From Comamonas odontotermitis (GTDB lineage Bacteria > Pseudomonadota > Gammaproteobacteria > Burkholderiales > Burkholderiaceae_C), in assembly GCF_014207855.1 (NCBI RefSeq), contig NZ_JACHKZ010000006.1:1-64000 (forward strand): a stretch of 64,000 nucleotides of DNA, written 5' to 3'. The notes beneath the pieces are model-generated. The model did no database searches. It saw nothing but the letters and a program-made list of their open reading frames with translations, and was not told the origin of the DNA. The position numbers and the translations under genes are program-made. Numbering within the stretch: position 1 is the stretch's first letter; each line of letters starts with the position of its first letter. Shown here piece by piece: positions 35,759 to 46,037 of this stretch.

Positions 35759-37291
35759 TCAGACGTCAAAGCGAACGCCTTGTGCCAGCGGCAGCGCGCC
35801 GCTGTAGTTGATGGTGTTGGTCGCACGGCGCATATAGCCCTTCCATGCGTCGGAGCCCGATTCACGGCCGCCGCCGGTTTCCTTCTCGCCACCGAAAGCG
35901 CCACCGATTTCCGCGCCCGAAGTGCCGATGTTGACGTTGGCAATGCCGCAGTCGCTGCCTGCGGGCGACATGAAACGCTCCGCATCGCGCAGGTCGCTGG
36001 TGAAGATGGCCGACGACAGGCCCTGCGGCACGGCGTTCTGCAGGGCAATCGCGTCTTCAGCACTGCCGTCGTAGGTGACGATGTACAGGATCGGGGCGAA
36101 GGTTTCGTGCTCCATCACCTTCGATTGCGCTGGCATCTTCACGAGGGCGGGGCGCACGTAGTAGGCGTCTGCGCCCAGGTCTTCGCGTTCACGCTGCCCA
36201 CCAATCACAGTGCCGCCTTCTGCCTTGGCCTGCGCCAGGGCTGCCTGCATGCCGTCAAACGATGCCTTGTCGATCAGCGGGCCCACCAGGGTGCCGTCAG
36301 TCATCGGGTCGCCCACGGTCACGCTGCCGTAGATTTTTTCCAGGCGCGCCACCAGTTGGTCGGCAATGCTCTTGTGCACGATCAGGCGGCGCAAGGTGGT
36401 GCAGCGCTGGCCTGCAGTGCCCACGGCGGCGAAAGTGATGGCGCGCGCGGCCAGCTCCAGATCGGCCGATGGCGTCACGATCATCGCGTTGTTGCCGCCC
36501 AACTCCAGGATCGAGCGGCCAAAGCGCTCGGCCACCTTCACGCCCACCTGGCGGCCCATGCGGGTCGAGCCGGTAGCGCTGACAATGGGCACCAGCGGGC
36601 TGTCCACCAGCACTTCACCCACGTCGCGGGCGCCAATCAGCAGTTGGCTGATGCCAGCTGGCACGGCGCCGGGCTGCTCCTGGTTGAACTCGGCAATCGT
36701 CTTTTCCAGCAGGTGCTGGCAGGCCACGGCGGTGAGCGGGGTCTTTTCGGAAGGCTTCCACACCACGGCATCGCCACATACCAGCGCCAGGGCGCTGTTC
36801 CAGCACCACACGGCCACGGGGAAGTTGAAGGCCGAGATGATGCCGACCACACCCATCGGGTGCCAGGTTTCCATCATGCGGTGGCCAGGGCGCTCGCTGG
36901 CAATCGTGAGGCCGTGCAGTTGGCGCGACAAGCCGACGGCAAAGTCGCAGATGTCGATCATCTCCTGCACTTCGCCCAGGCCTTCGGACGTGATCTTGCC
37001 GGCTTCCACCGACACCAGTGCGCCCAGCGCCGCCTTGTGCTGGCGCAGGGTCTGGCCAAAGCGGCGTACCAGTTCGCCGCGCACGGGCGCTGGCACGGTG
37101 CGCCACTGCAGGTAGGCGTTGTGCGCGGCCTGAATCGCTGCGCTCGCCTGCTCGGCGCTGTGCGCCTTCAGCGTGGCCAGCGTGGCACCATCAGCGGGTG
37201 AACGGCTGGTGATGTCGTTACCGGAGAGGGGTTTCAGATCCAGCGCCAGTTGCTTGCAGATCTCGTTCAAACGGGTGGTGGATGTGCTCAT
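35759..37291 (-). CDS. amaB: AmaB-type L-aminoadipate-semialdehyde (piperideine-6-carboxylate) dehydrogenase, ALDH7 family
   Basis: A 510-residue aldehyde dehydrogenase of the antiquitin class. Catalytic residues: E263 in LELGGNNAMIV and C297 in GTAGQRCTTLRR, both in the exact context of ALDH7A1. It oxidises alpha-aminoadipic semialdehyde (from lysine or pipecolate) to aminoadipate with NAD(P). The ATG at 37291 gives MSTSTTRLNEICKQL. Gene order with a FAD oxidase, a type I binding protein and a divergent LysR regulator makes lysine/pipecolate catabolism a good reading. The AmaB identification is by sequence pattern and should be firm at family level. Confidence 0.85.
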   Translation of the reverse strand: MSTSTTRLNEICKQLALDLKPLSGNDITSRSPADGATLATLKAHSAEQASAAIQAAHNAYLQWRTVPAPVRGELVRRFGQTLRQHKAALGALVSVEAGKITSEGLGEVQEMIDICDFAVGLSRQLHGLTIASERPGHRMMETWHPMGVVGIISAFNFPVAVWCWNSALALVCGDAVVWKPSEKTPLTAVACQHLLEKTIAEFNQEQPGAVPAGISQLLIGARDVGEVLVDSPLVPIVSATGSTRMGRQVGVKVAERFGRSILELGGNNAMIVTPSADLELAARAITFAAVGTAGQRCTTLRRLIVHKSIADQLVARLEKIYGSVTVGDPMTDGTLVGPLIDKASFDGMQAALAQAKAEGGTVIGGQREREDLGADAYYVRPALVKMPAQSKVMEHETFAPILYIVTYDGSAEDAIALQNAVPQGLSSAIFTSDLRDAERFMSPAGSDCGIANVNIGTSGAEIGGAFGGEKETGGGRESGSDAWKGYMRRATNTINYSGALPLAQGVRFDV

Positions 37292-37412
37292 CGCTCTTCG
37301 TTCCTTACGCTTTGGCCTTGGCAGGCCTACTATCAAAAAAGAAGCTGCCTGCGCTCTGTAGGTGCGCGCAAGCAGTGGTTTTCACTATAAACCGTGGGCA
37401 GTCAGCCCTTTA

Positions 37413-38558
37413 TCACTTGTAGGAAATCTGCGTCTGCTTGCCGTCCTTGTACACATAGGCCGTGACGCCGGGGTTCTTCAGATTGCCCTTTTCGTCAAAG
37501 TTGAAGGTATTGGTCACGCCTTCGTAGTTCACATCGCGCACGGCAGCCAGGTATTTGGCGGGGTCGGTGGAGTCGGCCTTTTTCATGGCGGCGGCCACCA
37601 CCATCATCGCGTCATACATGAAGGGGCCATAGGTCAGCACCTCGGCCTTGAAGCGGTCATGGTAGCGCTTGGCAAAGTCTGCGCCCTTGGGGCGCTTGGC
37701 CAGCTCTTCGCCGCCGCGGCTGCAGTACAGCACGTCGTTGACCGCCCCCTGGCTGATCTTGAGGATTTCGGCGGTACACAGACCGTCCGAGCCCATCAGC
37801 TTGGCCTTGACGCCCAGGCGCTTCATCTGGTTGGCGATCAGGCCGCCCTGCGCGTCCATGCCGCCGTAGAAGATCACATCCGGCTTCTTGCCGCGGATAT
37901 TGGTCAGGATCGCGGAGAAATCCACACTCTTATCAGTGGTGAACTCCTGCGCCACCACCTCGGCGCCCAAGGCCTTGATGCGCTTGGCAAAGTCGTCAGC
38001 AGAGCCCTTGCCGTAGGCCGTGCGGTCATCCACGATGGCAAAGCGCTTGGCGCCCAGCTTGTTCACGGCCAGCTCAGCCAGCGCAGCGCCCACGTCGGCA
38101 TCGCTTGCCAGCACGCGGAACACGTTGTTGTAGCCCAACTCGGTAAAGCCGGGGTTGGTGGCCGGCGAGAGGTTGGGAATGCTCTTTTTGTTGTAGATGG
38201 GCGCTGCTGGAATGGCTGCGCCCGAGTTGAAATGCCCCAGCATGGCCTGCACGCCGCCATCCACCATCTGGTTGGCCACCACCACAGCTTGCTTGGGATC
38301 GCCCTGATCGTCTTCGGATTTCAGCTCGAACTGCACAGGCTTGCCGCCAATCACCAGTTTCTGCGCATTCAACTCCTCGATCGCCAAGCGGATGCCGTTT
38401 TCATTGTCCTTGCCCCAGTGCGACATGGGTCCCGACAGCGGCGCGGCATGGCCGATCTTGACGGTTTGCGCCGTTTGGGCGTGCACCGGGCCAGCCAGTA
38501 AGGCGGCAGCTGCAATGGCAGTCAGGGAACCGAGGCGATGGGTCATGGTCAATGGCAT
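37413..38558 (-). CDS. branched-chain amino acid-type ABC transporter substrate-binding protein
   Basis: A 381-residue periplasmic protein with a signal peptide (residues 1-28, cleaved after VHA). The mature part has the type I periplasmic-binding fold of the LivJ family: VKIGHAAPLSGPMSHWGKDNENG at the start, EDDQGDPKQAVVVANQMVDGGVQAMLGHFNSG for the ligand site, and a C-terminal NFDEKGNLKNPGV strand. No livHMGF permease or ATPase genes are in the window, so it must share them with another locus. Its place beside amaB-like genes suggests lysine, pipecolate or a related amino acid as ligand. Start at 38558 has an AGGAGA site upstream. Confidence 0.86.
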   Translation of the reverse strand: MPLTMTHRLGSLTAIAAAALLAGPVHAQTAQTVKIGHAAPLSGPMSHWGKDNENGIRLAIEELNAQKLVIGGKPVQFELKSEDDQGDPKQAVVVANQMVDGGVQAMLGHFNSGAAIPAAPIYNKKSIPNLSPATNPGFTELGYNNVFRVLASDADVGAALAELAVNKLGAKRFAIVDDRTAYGKGSADDFAKRIKALGAEVVAQEFTTDKSVDFSAILTNIRGKKPDVIFYGGMDAQGGLIANQMKRLGVKAKLMGSDGLCTAEILKISQGAVNDVLYCSRGGEELAKRPKGADFAKRYHDRFKAEVLTYGPFMYDAMMVVAAAMKKADSTDPAKYLAAVRDVNYEGVTNTFNFDEKGNLKNPGVTAYVYKDGKQTQISYK

Positions 38559-38738
38559 GGGTGATGTCTCCTGTTATGCCGCCCGCACTGCTCTGGTGCG
38601 TTGCTGGCTGGTGTTCGCGGTCTGCCACCTGCTGGGCCACAGACCATCAATAACTAAAAATGCTATGTGAACAATCAGGAACAGCAAAATGCGAAAATAG
38701 CCAGACATATTGCGTTTTCAGAACAAAGTACCTACCCC

Positions 38739-39641
38739 ATGCGCAACGCGATCCCCAACATCGGGCTGTTGATGGCCTTCGAAGCATCGGCCCGCCACGG
38801 CAATTTTTCCCGTGCTGCCAACGAGTTGGCGCTGACCGCCAGTGCCGTCAGCCGCCATGTGGCGGCGCTGGAGGACCGCCTGGGCGTGCCGCTTTTTGTA
38901 CGGCACAAGCGCCGCGTGATGCTCACCGATGCGGGAAAACGATATGCCCAGCGGGTGCGCCTGCATCTCAACGGCCTGGAGCGCGATACGCAGGAAATCG
39001 CCAACAGCCGCGCCCAGGGCTATGCCATCCATCTGGCCGTCGTCTCCAGCTTTGCCACGCAGTGGCTGGTGCCGCGCCTGCCCGCCTTTGCCAGGCTGCA
39101 CCCTGATATTCATGTGCACCTGTCTGTGCGCTCGGAGCCATTTGCCTTTGAAGAAAGCGGTTTCGACGGCGCCATCTACTCGGGCGACGGCCTCTGGGCC
39201 CAAACCCAGGGCCAGCGCATTGCACGCGACGGCGCCTGCATCCCCGTCTGCAGCCCGGCCTTCGCGGAACAGCACGCACTGGGCGCAGAGGCTGATTGGC
39301 GCCAACTCGTCCACATCGGACTGGAGAGCCGTCCCAATGCCTGGCGCGACTGGTATGCACAACTGGGCTGGGATTACTCTGTGCAGGCCTCGCGCGGACC
39401 GCGTTACGAGCTGTTTTCGATGGTGATCATGGCGGCCAGCGCCGGCCTGGGCGTAGGCCTGGTGCCCGAGGTGCTGGTGCAACCCGCGCTGGATGCCGGT
39501 CAGGTGGTACCCGCCCACAGCCATACCTCGCCAGGCACGCAAAGCTACTGGTTCAGCTACCCCACCTACCGCGAGCCTTCGCAGGCATTGCAGGCGTTTG
39601 AGAGCTGGGTGGTGGCGCAAAGCCAGCAAAGCGGGCGCTAG
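38739..39641 (+). CDS. LysR-family transcriptional regulator (GcvA-like)
   Basis: A 300-residue regulator with an N-terminal winged helix (NIGLLMAFEASARHGNFSRAANELALTASAVSRHVAALEDRLG) and an effector-binding C-terminal domain typical of the GcvA/AmpR subgroup. The ATG at 38739 is chosen because it gives the family length; a GTG at 38667 would add 24 residues with no family match. It is divergent from the substrate-binding protein gene, so it probably controls that gene and the catabolic genes downstream of it. The 180-bp spacer should hold its operator. Confidence 0.9.
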   Translation: MRNAIPNIGLLMAFEASARHGNFSRAANELALTASAVSRHVAALEDRLGVPLFVRHKRRVMLTDAGKRYAQRVRLHLNGLERDTQEIANSRAQGYAIHLAVVSSFATQWLVPRLPAFARLHPDIHVHLSVRSEPFAFEESGFDGAIYSGDGLWAQTQGQRIARDGACIPVCSPAFAEQHALGAEADWRQLVHIGLESRPNAWRDWYAQLGWDYSVQASRGPRYELFSMVIMAASAGLGVGLVPEVLVQPALDAGQVVPAHSHTSPGTQSYWFSYPTYREPSQALQAFESWVVAQSQQSGR

Positions 39642-39815
39642 CAAAGAAAGCCGCAGCCCTGAGCAATGCCGCCACTGATGAAGGGACTACAAAAATAGAA
39701 GCAGGTAGCGCATTCTATTAATGGCTTTCAGGCGCTTTTTCGCTTCAAATCCAAGAAAGCCGTGCGTGGCCAGCTATTGTTTTGAATGGCTCTGCGGTCC
39801 CGCAAGGGCGATTCC

Positions 39816-41222
39816 TCAATAATCGTCTGCGCCGACGGCCAGGTTCTCGAAACGGGTCTGGTTCTTCTGGAAGAAAAGCTTGACTGTGCCCGTTGGCCCG
39901 TTACGCTGCTTGCCAATGATGACCTCGGCAACATTAGGCTCGTTGCTCTCTTTGTTGTAGTAATCATCGCGGTAGATGAACATGATGATGTCCGCGTCCT
40001 GCTCGATGGCGCCCGATTCGCGCAGGTCGGACATCATGGGTCGCTTGTCGGTGCGCTGCTCCACCGAGCGGTTGAGCTGCGACAGCGCAATTACTGGGCA
40101 TTGCAGTTCCTTGGCCAGCATCTTCAGGCCACGCGAGATTTCGCCCAGCTCGGTGGCACGGTTGTCCGACGATGCACCGCCCGAGCCGCTCATCAGCTGC
40201 AGGTAGTCGACCACGATCAGGCCCAGCTTGCCGCACTGGCGTGCCAGGCGCCGCGCGTTGGCACGCAGCTCCGATGGCGTAAGACCCGGGGTTTCATCGA
40301 TGTGCAGGCTGACGGTGCGCAGGCGCTCGATCGCCTCGGACAGGCGCGGCCATTCCTCATCGGTCAGCTTGCCGGTGCGCAGATTGCCCTGGTTGACGCG
40401 GCCGATCGAGCCGACGATACGCACCGCCAGCTGGGCCGCGCCCATTTCCATCGAGAACACGGCTACCGGCAGCCCTTCGTTGAGCGCCACATGCTCGGCA
40501 ATGTTCACCGCAAACGAGGTCTTGCCCATAGACGGGCGCGCCGCCAGCACCACCAGGTCACCCGCCTGCAGGCCGCTGGTCATGCGGTCCAGGTCCACAA
40601 ACCCTGTAGGCACGCCAGTCACATCGACCGGGTTGTCCGCCATCTCCTGCACACGGTCAAGCAGATCGACCACCAGGGTGTCCAGCGACTGGAAGCCCTG
40701 CTTCATGCGCGAGCCTTCCTCGCCAATGGCAAAAATCTTCTGCTCGGCCTCATCTAGCACGCGATCCACCGTCTTGCCCTGCGGATTGAAGGCGTTGGTG
40801 GCGATCTCGTCGCTGGCCGTCACCAGCTTGCGCAGAATGGAGCGCTCCCGCACGATTTCGCCGTAACGACGAATATTGGTGGCGCTGGGCACGTACTGTG
40901 CCAACTGGTTCAGATAGGCCAGCCCGCCTACTTCTTCGGCCTTGCCAATGCCCTGCAGATGTTCGTAGACAGTGATCACATCGGCGGGCTTGCCTGCGTT
41001 GATCATGCTGGCAATGGCGGTAAAGATCAGCTTGTGCTCATGGCGGTAGAAGTTGTCTTCGGCCAGCACGTCGCCCACCCGGTCCCAGGCGTTGTTGTCG
41101 AGCAGCAGGCCGCCCAGCACGCTCGATTCCGACTCGATCGAATGCGGCGGAATGCGCAACTGCGCCACCTGTTTGTCGGGGGTGATGAACGCATCGTCCA
41201 TCGGGGGAAAAGTCTCTGACAT
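39816..41222 (-). CDS. dnaB: DnaB: replicative DNA helicase
   Basis: A 468-residue hexameric 5'-3' helicase. N-terminal DnaB domain (QLRIPPHSIESESSVLGGLLLDNNAWDRV) with helical linker, then the RecA-like core with Walker A PSMGKTSFAV, DYLQLM (Walker B) and DKRPMMSDLRESGAIEQDADII. The C-terminal end (EVIIGKQRNGPTGTVKLFFQKNQTRFENL) is normal. No intein is present. The ATG at 41222 (MSETFPPMDDAF) is chosen; the frame to 41390 overlaps the truA leader. It is divergent from truA. Confidence 0.97.
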   Translation of the reverse strand: MSETFPPMDDAFITPDKQVAQLRIPPHSIESESSVLGGLLLDNNAWDRVGDVLAEDNFYRHEHKLIFTAIASMINAGKPADVITVYEHLQGIGKAEEVGGLAYLNQLAQYVPSATNIRRYGEIVRERSILRKLVTASDEIATNAFNPQGKTVDRVLDEAEQKIFAIGEEGSRMKQGFQSLDTLVVDLLDRVQEMADNPVDVTGVPTGFVDLDRMTSGLQAGDLVVLAARPSMGKTSFAVNIAEHVALNEGLPVAVFSMEMGAAQLAVRIVGSIGRVNQGNLRTGKLTDEEWPRLSEAIERLRTVSLHIDETPGLTPSELRANARRLARQCGKLGLIVVDYLQLMSGSGGASSDNRATELGEISRGLKMLAKELQCPVIALSQLNRSVEQRTDKRPMMSDLRESGAIEQDADIIMFIYRDDYYNKESNEPNVAEVIIGKQRNGPTGTVKLFFQKNQTRFENLAVGADDY

Positions 41223-41382
41223 GGGGAAAGGGTTCCAGCAATAGATGCGCGCCGGATCGGTGCCAGCGCCATGCGGCAAGAATAGCGCAACTCGAATGCC
41301 TCGCCCGCCGCCCGGCCCTTGCCCAGTCTGGTAGGGCCCCTGCTCCGCTGCCAGCATGGCATCACCAGTTATGATCGGCGCC

Positions 41383-42201
41383 ATGCGCATCGCACTGGGT
41401 ATTACCTATAACGGACAGGCGTACCAGGGCTGGCAGAGCCAGCCATCGGGCCGCACCGTCCAAGACCATCTCGAAGCGGCCCTGGGCCGCTTCGCTGCTT
41501 CCCCCATCTCAACCATCTGCGCCGGTCGCACCGATGCCGGCGTGCATGGCCTGATGCAGGTGGTACATTTCGACGCGCCGGTGGAGCGCGCAGAAGCCTC
41601 GTGGGTGCGCGGCACCAACACCTTCCTGCCCAAAGACATTGCCGTGCAATGGGCACGCGCCGTGCCCGAGGCCTTCCACAGCCGCGCCTGCGCCACCTCG
41701 CGCCGCTACGGCTATGCGCTGCTGCAATCGCCGGTGCGCCCGAGTGTCGAGTTTGGCCGCGTCGGCTGGGTGTTTCAGCCGCTCGATATCGCCGCCATGC
41801 AGCAGGCCGTGCAGTTTTTGCTGGGCGAGCATGATTTTTCGTCGTTCCGCGCCGCGGGCTGCCAAGCCAAGTCGCCCGTCAAGACGCTGTATGCCATCGA
41901 CATCGCCCACAGCCCGATGCGCCCCAGCAGCGCGCGCGATGGCGTGCCATCGTGCTACTGGCGGTTTGATTTCCAGGGCAGCGCCTTCCTCCACCACATG
42001 ATCCGCAACATCATGGGCTGCCTCATCATGATCGGCCAGGGCGTGAAGCCCCCCGAATGGATGCAGGAAGTGCTGGATGCCAGGAGCCGTGAAATGGCCG
42101 CCCCCACCTTTTCACCGGACGGACTGTATTTTCTCGGCCCCCAGTACGATGCACAGTGGGGCCTGCCCACCCAGGCCGTTTCCTTTGACTGGTTTGCCTG
42201 A
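41383..42201 (+). CDS. truA: TruA: tRNA pseudouridine(38-40) synthase
   Basis: A 272-residue enzyme that isomerises uridines 38-40 in the anticodon arm. It starts MRIALGITYNGQAYQGWQSQ. The catalytic aspartate is D51 in CAGRTDAGVHG. FSSFRAAGCQAKSPVKTLY and FLHHMIRNIMGCL are the family's other conserved blocks. An in-frame extension back to 41356 is not used. It is the first gene of the truA-trpF-trpB-trpA-accD group, with trpF three bases downstream. Confidence 0.97.
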   Translation: MRIALGITYNGQAYQGWQSQPSGRTVQDHLEAALGRFAASPISTICAGRTDAGVHGLMQVVHFDAPVERAEASWVRGTNTFLPKDIAVQWARAVPEAFHSRACATSRRYGYALLQSPVRPSVEFGRVGWVFQPLDIAAMQQAVQFLLGEHDFSSFRAAGCQAKSPVKTLYAIDIAHSPMRPSSARDGVPSCYWRFDFQGSAFLHHMIRNIMGCLIMIGQGVKPPEWMQEVLDARSREMAAPTFSPDGLYFLGPQYDAQWGLPTQAVSFDWFA

Positions 42202-42204
42202 AGC

Positions 42205-42936
42205 ATGATGCACACAACCCCCATCCCCGCCCGCACACGCATCAAGATCTGCGGCCTGACACGCGAGGCCGATGTGGACGCAGCCGTGGCCGCCGGTGCG
42301 GACGCCATCGGCTTTGTCCTGTATGCCAAGAGCCCGCGCGCCGTGAGCGTGGAGCGCGCCGCCGAACTGGCCCGGCGTCTGCCCGCCTTTGTCACGCCGG
42401 TGCTGCTGTTTGTGAACGAAGAACCCTCAAAAGTGATAGCTGCTTGTGCCCATGTACCTGGCGCCATTGCCCAATTTCATGGGGATGAATCGCCGCAGCA
42501 GTGTCTGGCTGCCACGGCGGGCGGCACCCGTGCGTTCCTGCGGGCAGCGCGCATACCCCTTGGCGACGCTGCGGCAGAATTTGACCTCGTAGAATACGCA
42601 CATCAATATTCACACGCCAAGGCCATTCTGCTCGACGCCCATGTCGACGGATTCGGCGGTGGCGGCAAGGCATTCAATTGGTCACTGCTTCCAACAAACG
42701 TAGCCTCTCATCTCGTTTTGTCTGGTGGACTCACGCCTGCAAACGTGACCGATGGCATTGTGCAGGTCAGGCCGCGCTGCATTTCGCTCGCGGTTGATGT
42801 GAGCTCCGGCGTCGAAGCTACCGGGCCCGACGGCCACCCTGCCAAGGGCATCAAAGACGCCGACAAGATCCACCAGTTCGTCGCCGCCGTGCGTGCGGCA
42901 GACGCGCTTCTTGCACAGAACCCTTTCCATGTTTGA
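42205..42936 (+). CDS. trpF: TrpF: phosphoribosylanthranilate isomerase
   Basis: A TIM-barrel enzyme catalysing the Amadori rearrangement of PRA in tryptophan synthesis. The 243-residue product has the catalytic cysteine in [31 protein letters not shown], and QFHGDE at the third strand. It ends with [26 protein letters not shown], where the catalytic aspartate lies within the preceding LLDAHVDG. Codons around 42424-42450 (AAAAGTGATAGCTGCTTGTG) are AT-richer and repeat-like. It overlaps trpB by eight bases. Confidence 0.96.
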   Translation: MMHTTPIPARTRIKICGLTREADVDAAVAAGADAIGFVLYAKSPRAVSVERAAELARRLPAFVTPVLLFVNEEPSKVIAACAHVPGAIAQFHGDESPQQCLAATAGGTRAFLRAARIPLGDAAAEFDLVEYAHQYSHAKAILLDAHVDGFGGGGKAFNWSLLPTNVASHLVLSGGLTPANVTDGIVQVRPRCISLAVDVSSGVEATGPDGHPAKGIKDADKIHQFVAAVRAADALLAQNPFHV

Positions 42937-44197
42937 ATACCAGCAACCCGATGCCGCAGGCCACTTCGGCCCTTATGGCGGCTCTTTCGCCAGTGAAACC
43001 CTGACCCACGCGCTCGCCGAGCTGCGCGAGGCGTACGACAGGTACCAGCACGATCCGGAATTCCTGCGCGAATTCCAGTACGAGTTGGCGCACTACGTGG
43101 GTCGACCCTCGCCCGTCTACCACGCAGCGCGCATGTCGCGCGAGATGGGCGGCGCGCAAATCTACCTCAAGCGCGAGGATCTGAACCACACTGGCGCGCA
43201 CAAGATCAACAACGTGATCGGCCAGGCCATGCTCGCCAAGCGCATGGGCAAGCCGCGCATCATCGCCGAGACCGGCGCCGGTCAGCACGGCGTGGCCACA
43301 GCCACCATCTGCGCGCGCTACGGCCTCGAATGCGTGGTCTACATGGGCAGCGAAGACGTCAAGCGCCAAAGCCCCAATGTCTACCGCATGAAACTGCTGG
43401 GCGCCACCGTGGTGCCGGTCGATTCGGGCAGCAAGACGCTGAAAGACGCGCTCAACGAAGCCATGCGCGACTGGGTGGCCAATGTGGACAACACCTTCTA
43501 CATCATCGGCACCGTGGCAGGCCCGCACCCCTACCCGATGATGGTGCGCGATTTCCAGAGCGTGATCGGCAACGAATGTCTGGAGCAGATGCCCCAGCTG
43601 TTCAAAGAGCAGAACATGGCGGCCAAGCAGCCCGACGCCGTCGTGGCCTGCGTCGGCGGCGGCAGCAACGCCATGGGCATCTTCTACCCCTACATTCCCT
43701 ACGAGAACACGCGACTGATCGGCGTGGAGGCGGCAGGCGAAGGCCTGGACAGCGGCAAGCACTCGGCGTCGCTGCAGCGCGGCTCCAGTGGCGTGCTGCA
43801 TGGCAACCGCACCTACATCCTGCAAGATGAAAACGGCCAGATCACCGAAACCCACTCGATCAGCGCGGGCCTCGACTACCCCGGCGTCGGCCCCGAACAC
43901 GCCTGGCTGCAGGAAATCGGCCGTGCCCAGTACGTCGGAATCACCGACCAGGAAGCGCTCGACGCCTTCCACTACCTGTGCCACACCGAAGGCATCATCC
44001 CTGCGCTGGAATCAAGCCACGCCGTCGCCTACGCGATGAAGCTGGCCAAGACCATGCGCCCCGAGCAATCCATCCTCGTGAGCCTGTCCGGCCGGGGCGA
44101 CAAGGACATCGGCACCGTAGCCGACCTGTCGGGCGTGGATTTCTACACCCAGCCTTCGGCCCGCGGCGTCACCGTCAAAGGAGCAGCATCCAAATGA
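42929..44197 (+). CDS. trpB: TrpB: tryptophan synthase beta chain
   Basis: The PLP subunit condensing indole with serine. The 422-residue product starts [20 protein letters not shown]. The cofactor lysine is K92 in [26 protein letters not shown] is the phosphate loop, and the [13 protein letters not shown] stretch holds the catalytic glutamate. The start codon lies inside the 3' end of trpF, and its stop overlaps the start of trpA (ATGA), so translation is coupled through trpFBA. Confidence 0.98.
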   Translation: MFEYQQPDAAGHFGPYGGSFASETLTHALAELREAYDRYQHDPEFLREFQYELAHYVGRPSPVYHAARMSREMGGAQIYLKREDLNHTGAHKINNVIGQAMLAKRMGKPRIIAETGAGQHGVATATICARYGLECVVYMGSEDVKRQSPNVYRMKLLGATVVPVDSGSKTLKDALNEAMRDWVANVDNTFYIIGTVAGPHPYPMMVRDFQSVIGNECLEQMPQLFKEQNMAAKQPDAVVACVGGGSNAMGIFYPYIPYENTRLIGVEAAGEGLDSGKHSASLQRGSSGVLHGNRTYILQDENGQITETHSISAGLDYPGVGPEHAWLQEIGRAQYVGITDQEALDAFHYLCHTEGIIPALESSHAVAYAMKLAKTMRPEQSILVSLSGRGDKDIGTVADLSGVDFYTQPSARGVTVKGAASK

Positions 44198-45003
44198 GCC
44201 GCATTGCAGCCACGTTTGACCAGTTGACACTGGCCGGCCGCAAGGCCTTGATTCCGTATGTCACGGCAGGCTTCCCCTTCGCCGACATCACACCCGCGCT
44301 GATGCACGGCATGGTGGAAGCAGGCGCCGATGTCATTGAACTCGGCGTCCCCTTCTCCGACCCGATGGCCGACGGCATCGTGATCCAAAAAGCAGGCGAA
44401 AAGGCGCTGTCGCTGGGCATTGGCCTCGTGCAGGTACTGGCCATGGTGGCCGAGTTCCGCAAGAAGGACAGCGTCACACCCGTCGTGCTGATGGGCTACG
44501 CCAACCCGGTGGAACGCTACGACCAACTGCGTGGTGCGGGCGCCTTTGTGCGCGATGCGTCCGCTGCCGGGGTGGATGGGGTGCTGGTGGTAGACTACCC
44601 GCCCGAAGAATGCGAAGCCTTTGCCGCGGATCTGCGCCGGCATGGCATGGATCTGATCTTCCTGCTGGCTCCCACATCAACCCCAGAGCGCATGCAGCAG
44701 GTGGCGCGCGTGGCCAGTGGCTATGTGTACTACGTCTCGCTCAAGGGCGTGACCGGTGCCGGTACGCTGGATACCGCTGCGGTCGAAGCCATGCTGCCCA
44801 AGATCCGCGAGCATGTGCACATTCCCGTGGGCGTGGGCTTTGGCATTCGGGATGCGCAGACCGCCCAGGCCATCGGCAAGGTCGCCGATGCGGTGGTGAT
44901 TGGTACGCGCATCATCCAGCTGATTGAAACCCAGCCGCACGAGAAGGTCGTTCCCATCGTTTCAGACTTCTTGCGCGGTGTCCGCAAGGCGCTTGACGCA
45001 TAA
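44194..45003 (+). CDS. trpA: TrpA: tryptophan synthase alpha chain
   Basis: The TIM-barrel subunit that splits indole-3-glycerol phosphate and feeds indole to TrpB. The 269-residue chain has the catalytic acids at the canonical positions, E49 ([11 protein letters not shown]) and D60 (MADGIVIQ). [13 protein letters not shown] binds the phosphate. Start ATG overlaps the trpB stop by four bases. It is followed 74 bases later by accD. Confidence 0.98.
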   Translation: MSRIAATFDQLTLAGRKALIPYVTAGFPFADITPALMHGMVEAGADVIELGVPFSDPMADGIVIQKAGEKALSLGIGLVQVLAMVAEFRKKDSVTPVVLMGYANPVERYDQLRGAGAFVRDASAAGVDGVLVVDYPPEECEAFAADLRRHGMDLIFLLAPTSTPERMQQVARVASGYVYYVSLKGVTGAGTLDTAAVEAMLPKIREHVHIPVGVGFGIRDAQTAQAIGKVADAVVIGTRIIQLIETQPHEKVVPIVSDFLRGVRKALDA

Positions 45004-45077
45004 TGCGCCCCTCGGGCCGCTCGTACTCTGATACATGATACGGCGGCCCACCAAGCGCGAAAGCAAAGGAAAAAACC

Positions 45078-45950
45078 ATGTCCTGGCTAGAAAAACTGTT
45101 ACCCGCCAAGATCCAGCACACCGACCCGGCCGAGCGCCGCCAGATGCCCGAAGGCCTGTGGATCAAGTGCCCCGCGTGCGAAGCCGTGCTGTACAAGACT
45201 GATCTGGAGCAAAACTTCAGCGTCTGCCCCAAATGCGGCCATCACCACCGCATGTCGGCCCGTGCACGCCTGAACCAGTTTCTGGATGCCGAAGGCCGAT
45301 ACGAAATCGGCCAGGAAGTGCTGCCGGTCGATGCCCTCAAGTTCAAGGACAGCCGCAAATACCCCGAACGCCTGAAGGAAGCGCTGGAAAACACCGGCGA
45401 GACCGATGCACTGGTGGTGATGGGCGGCTCGGTCAAGAGCGTCAACCTGGTGGCAGCCTGCTTTGAATTCGAGTTCATGGGCGGCTCCATGGGCTCGGTC
45501 GTTGGAGAGCGCTTTGTGCGCGGCGTAGAAACCGCCATGGAACAGAAAGTGCCCTTCGTCTGCTTTACCGCCACCGGCGGCGCCCGCATGCAGGAAGGGC
45601 TGTTGAGCCTGATGCAGATGGCCAAGACCAATGCGGCCCTCACCCGCTTTGCCAAGAAGGGCCTGCCCTACATCAGCGTGCTGACAGACCCGACCATGGG
45701 CGGCGTGTCTGCGGGCTTTGCGTTCATGGGCGATATCGTCATGGCCGAGCCCAATGCCCTCATCGGCTTTGCCGGCCCTCGCGTGATCGAGAACACCGTG
45801 CGCGTCAAGCTGCCCGAAGGCTTCCAGCGCGCCGAGTTCCTGCAGCAAAAGGGCGGTGTGGACATGATCGTCGACCGCCGCGAGCTGCGCGACCGCATCT
45901 CCAGCAGCCTGGCCATGCTCCAGCGCCTGCCAGCAGACGCCGTGGCCTGA
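45078..45950 (+). CDS. accD: AccD: acetyl-CoA carboxylase carboxyltransferase beta subunit
   Basis: The zinc-containing half of the carboxyltransferase that makes malonyl-CoA for fatty acids. The 290-residue product starts [13 protein letters not shown]. Zinc cysteines are C31, C34, C50 and C53 ([20 protein letters not shown] then PKCGHH). The crotonase-like core follows with [21 protein letters not shown]. In many relatives folC comes next; here a strong terminator and yggT follow instead. Confidence 0.98.
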   Translation: MSWLEKLLPAKIQHTDPAERRQMPEGLWIKCPACEAVLYKTDLEQNFSVCPKCGHHHRMSARARLNQFLDAEGRYEIGQEVLPVDALKFKDSRKYPERLKEALENTGETDALVVMGGSVKSVNLVAACFEFEFMGGSMGSVVGERFVRGVETAMEQKVPFVCFTATGGARMQEGLLSLMQMAKTNAALTRFAKKGLPYISVLTDPTMGGVSAGFAFMGDIVMAEPNALIGFAGPRVIENTVRVKLPEGFQRAEFLQQKGGVDMIVDRRELRDRISSSLAMLQRLPADAVA

Positions 45951-45969
45951 CCGGCCTCATGCACCAACC

Positions 45970-46000
45970 AAAAAGCCAGCCGACCAGGCTGGTTTTTTTT
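45970..46000. terminator. bidirectional terminator between accD and yggT
   Basis: AAAAGCCAGCC and AGGCTGGTTTT arms around GACC, with an eight-T tail on the plus strand; it serves convergent accD and yggT. Confidence 0.85.
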
Positions 46001-46037
46001 GAGCCTTGCAGGCGGCCTTTGCACCGCCACAGCCCCA

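Noticed and set aside
39816-41222. An intein or extra domain in DnaB
   Set aside because: The protein is 468 residues with contiguous Walker and DnaB motifs, so there is no room for an intein.
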